Shown: piece by piece, positions 63,074 through 64,000 of the stretch | Position numbering within the stretch: the first letter of the stretch is position 1 | Layout: each line of letters starts with the position of its first letter | DNA from: Roseovarius azorensis | GTDB taxonomy: Bacteria; Pseudomonadota; Alphaproteobacteria; Rhodobacterales; Rhodobacteraceae | Assembly: GCF_900109455.1 (NCBI RefSeq) | Contig: NZ_FOAG01000006.1 | Span: forward strand, 207,214-271,213 | DNA: 64,000 nucleotides | Direction: 5' to 3' | The notes under the pieces: model-generated | What the model was told of the DNA's origin: nothing | Databases searched by the model: none | The model's input: the letters and a program-made list of their open reading frames with translations, nothing else | Made by a program: the position numbers and the translations under genes

Positions 63074-63675
63074 TGTGGGTCGACCGGATCAACGGGGTCG
63101 CCCGGCGGATTCCGGTCTGGGCCATCTGGCTGGTCTATGGTGCGCCGTCGGTCTGGTTCTTCTATCTGGGGATGACCGGGGGGCTGGGGGCAGAACCGAT
63201 CAAGGCGCTGGAGCGCGAACTGGGCGAGGTCGCGCTGCAACTGCTGATCATCTGTCTGTCGATCACGCCGCTGAGGCGGTATCCGGGGATCAACCTGATC
63301 CGGTTCCGGCGCGCCTTTGGTCTGCTGGTCTTCTATTACGTGAGCCTGCATCTGCTGGTCTGGCTGGTGCTGGATGTGCAGATCATGGCGCAGATCTGGG
63401 CCGATATCATCAAGCGGCCCTATGTGACGGTGGGATTCACCGCGTTCCTGCTGATGATTCCGCTGGCGGTGACATCGAACAACTGGTCGGTGCGCCGTCT
63501 GGGACCGGGGTGGCGGCGGCTGCATCGGCTGACCTATGTGGTCGCTGTGCTGGGGGCGGTGCATTTCATCTGGCTGAGCAAGGGCTTTCAGATCGAGCCG
63601 CTGATCTATCTGGCGGTGATTCTGGGGCTGATTGGCCTGCGGCTGCGCCCGGCGCCACAGAATCAGCGCGCCTGA
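63073..63675 (+). CDS. msrQ: Heme-binding membrane subunit MsrQ
   Basis: The 200-residue membrane protein feeds electrons from the quinone pool or NADH-linked flavin to MsrP. It has about six spans with heme-ligating His residues in YYVSLHLLVW and VLGAVHFIWL, within the ferric-reductase-like domain. Together msrPQ form the bacterial envelope methionine sulfoxide repair system. A hairpin follows directly after the stop. Confidence 0.93.
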   Translation: MWVDRINGVARRIPVWAIWLVYGAPSVWFFYLGMTGGLGAEPIKALERELGEVALQLLIICLSITPLRRYPGINLIRFRRAFGLLVFYYVSLHLLVWLVLDVQIMAQIWADIIKRPYVTVGFTAFLLMIPLAVTSNNWSVRRLGPGWRRLHRLTYVVAVLGAVHFIWLSKGFQIEPLIYLAVILGLIGLRLRPAPQNQRA

Positions 63676-63693
63676 GCGGGCGAATTCGCCCGC
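63676..63693. terminator. Palindromic hairpin after msrPQ
   Basis: GCGGGCG-AATT-CGCCCGC is a perfect palindrome starting directly after the msrQ stop, able to form a seven-base stem. No T run follows, so it may be a weak terminator. Confidence 0.5.
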
Positions 63694-63887
63694 GCGGACA
63701 GATGCCGCGCGCCGCGACTTGGGGCGCGTCCTGTGGATGACGCAATATCTGGTGCACGAAACCGGGAAGGGGTGACAACAATCTTGCGCAAGCGCTTTGC
63801 GGTCTTGCCGAACGCTTCGCTAATCCCTTTGTTTTCAGGTGAAATTCCAGATTTTGAAAAAAACATGACAAAAGGGGAAAAAAGGGG

Positions 63888-63916
63888 TTGCAGGGGCAGG
63901 CCCCTATCCGTAAATA
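63888..63916 (+). promoter_or_regulatory. Strong sigma-70-type promoter, possibly rRNA operon
   Basis: TTGCAG (63888-63893) and TAAATA (63911-63916) are separated by exactly 17 bases, and an A-rich tract (63857-63883) like an UP element lies upstream. A GC-rich stretch (GCGCTTCACCGGCGGCGC) follows the -10, as in stringently controlled promoters. No gene follows within the window; downstream must start beyond 64000. The resemblance to rRNA promoters of Rhodobacteraceae is from memory. Confidence 0.5.
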
Positions 63917-64000
63917 GCGCTTCACCGGCGGCGCTTTGGTGTTGTCGTGTATGTCGGACGGGCTGTTTTGGTTTTTCTGTGACGGTCTGCGAGGCTCGAA

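Noticed and set aside
63721..63740. TGTGGATGA near the right edge as a second DnaA box and replication origin sign
   Set aside because: One mismatch, single copy, no box cluster and no origin-linked genes such as dnaA or parAB nearby.
1..64000. Search for CRISPR arrays, transposases, integrases, phage genes and toxin-antitoxin pairs
   Set aside because: No regularly spaced repeats and no such protein motifs were seen; all regions look like stable chromosome.

Overview
The window is about 64 kb of GC-rich DNA carrying single-copy chromosomal genes, packed mostly in short operons with start/stop overlaps. The gene set points to an alphaproteobacterium of the Rhodobacteraceae (marine roseobacter type): FnrL with hemN and cbb3 oxidase genes, taurine and malonate utilisation operons, a PreTA/RutR pyrimidine pathway, and GcvA-type and GntR regulators. 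This placement is inferred from gene content and protein character; no rRNA gene is inside the window. I see no phage, insertion sequence, CRISPR array or plasmid gene.

Layout. 1-2306: end of a Yej-type peptide ABC transporter (yejE partial, yejF). 2311-15205: a micro-oxic respiration island with hemN, fnrL, a membrane-attached thioredoxin-like protein, a universal stress protein, ccoNOQP (cbb3 oxidase) and ccoGHIS (its assembly), interrupted by a LysR gene and a divergent 55-residue ORF. Four FNR-type palindromes lie in its intergenic regions. 15219-16682: a penicillin-binding carboxypeptidase with a SPOR domain. 16888-26983: reductive pyrimidine catabolism (preT, preA, rutR, beta-ureidopropionase, dihydropyrimidinase) followed by a four-gene ABC importer and a strong terminator; RutR-like operators precede both arms. 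27144-30488: a GntR regulator, cobO, a lipoprotein, a small basic protein, a GNAT enzyme and a HupE-type metal permease. 30746-37101: smc, ybjN-like, proC, a CsaA-like tRNA-binding protein and a 2-hydroxyacid dehydrogenase.

37139-42174: taurine uptake (tauABC, with an unusually long TauC) divergent from taurine-pyruvate aminotransferase, ending in a textbook terminator. 42183-47920: a KAS III-like synthase, dapA, a lytic transglycosylase, an EamA exporter and MnmD. 47983-55499: an MnmC-oxidase-like flavoprotein, then a complete malonate module (TRAP importer matPQM, malonyl-CoA decarboxylase matA, malonyl-CoA synthetase matB) divergent from a MatR-like regulator with a TTGTATACAA palindrome between them. 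55602-63675: smpB, a sulfurtransferase, an aromatic aminotransferase, an unrecognised glycosyltransferase-like gene, a fasciclin protein, a glutamate-synthase-like flavoenzyme and msrPQ. The last 120 bases hold what looks like a strong sigma-70 promoter, possibly of an rRNA operon beyond the edge.

No wholly new multi-gene system is evident. The best leads are the hemN/fnrL regulatory region (a nearly leaderless hemN transcript and a three-codon ORF coupled to fnrL), the extracytoplasmic insertion in TauC, the local RutR and MatR operator sets, and the split MnmC pair.
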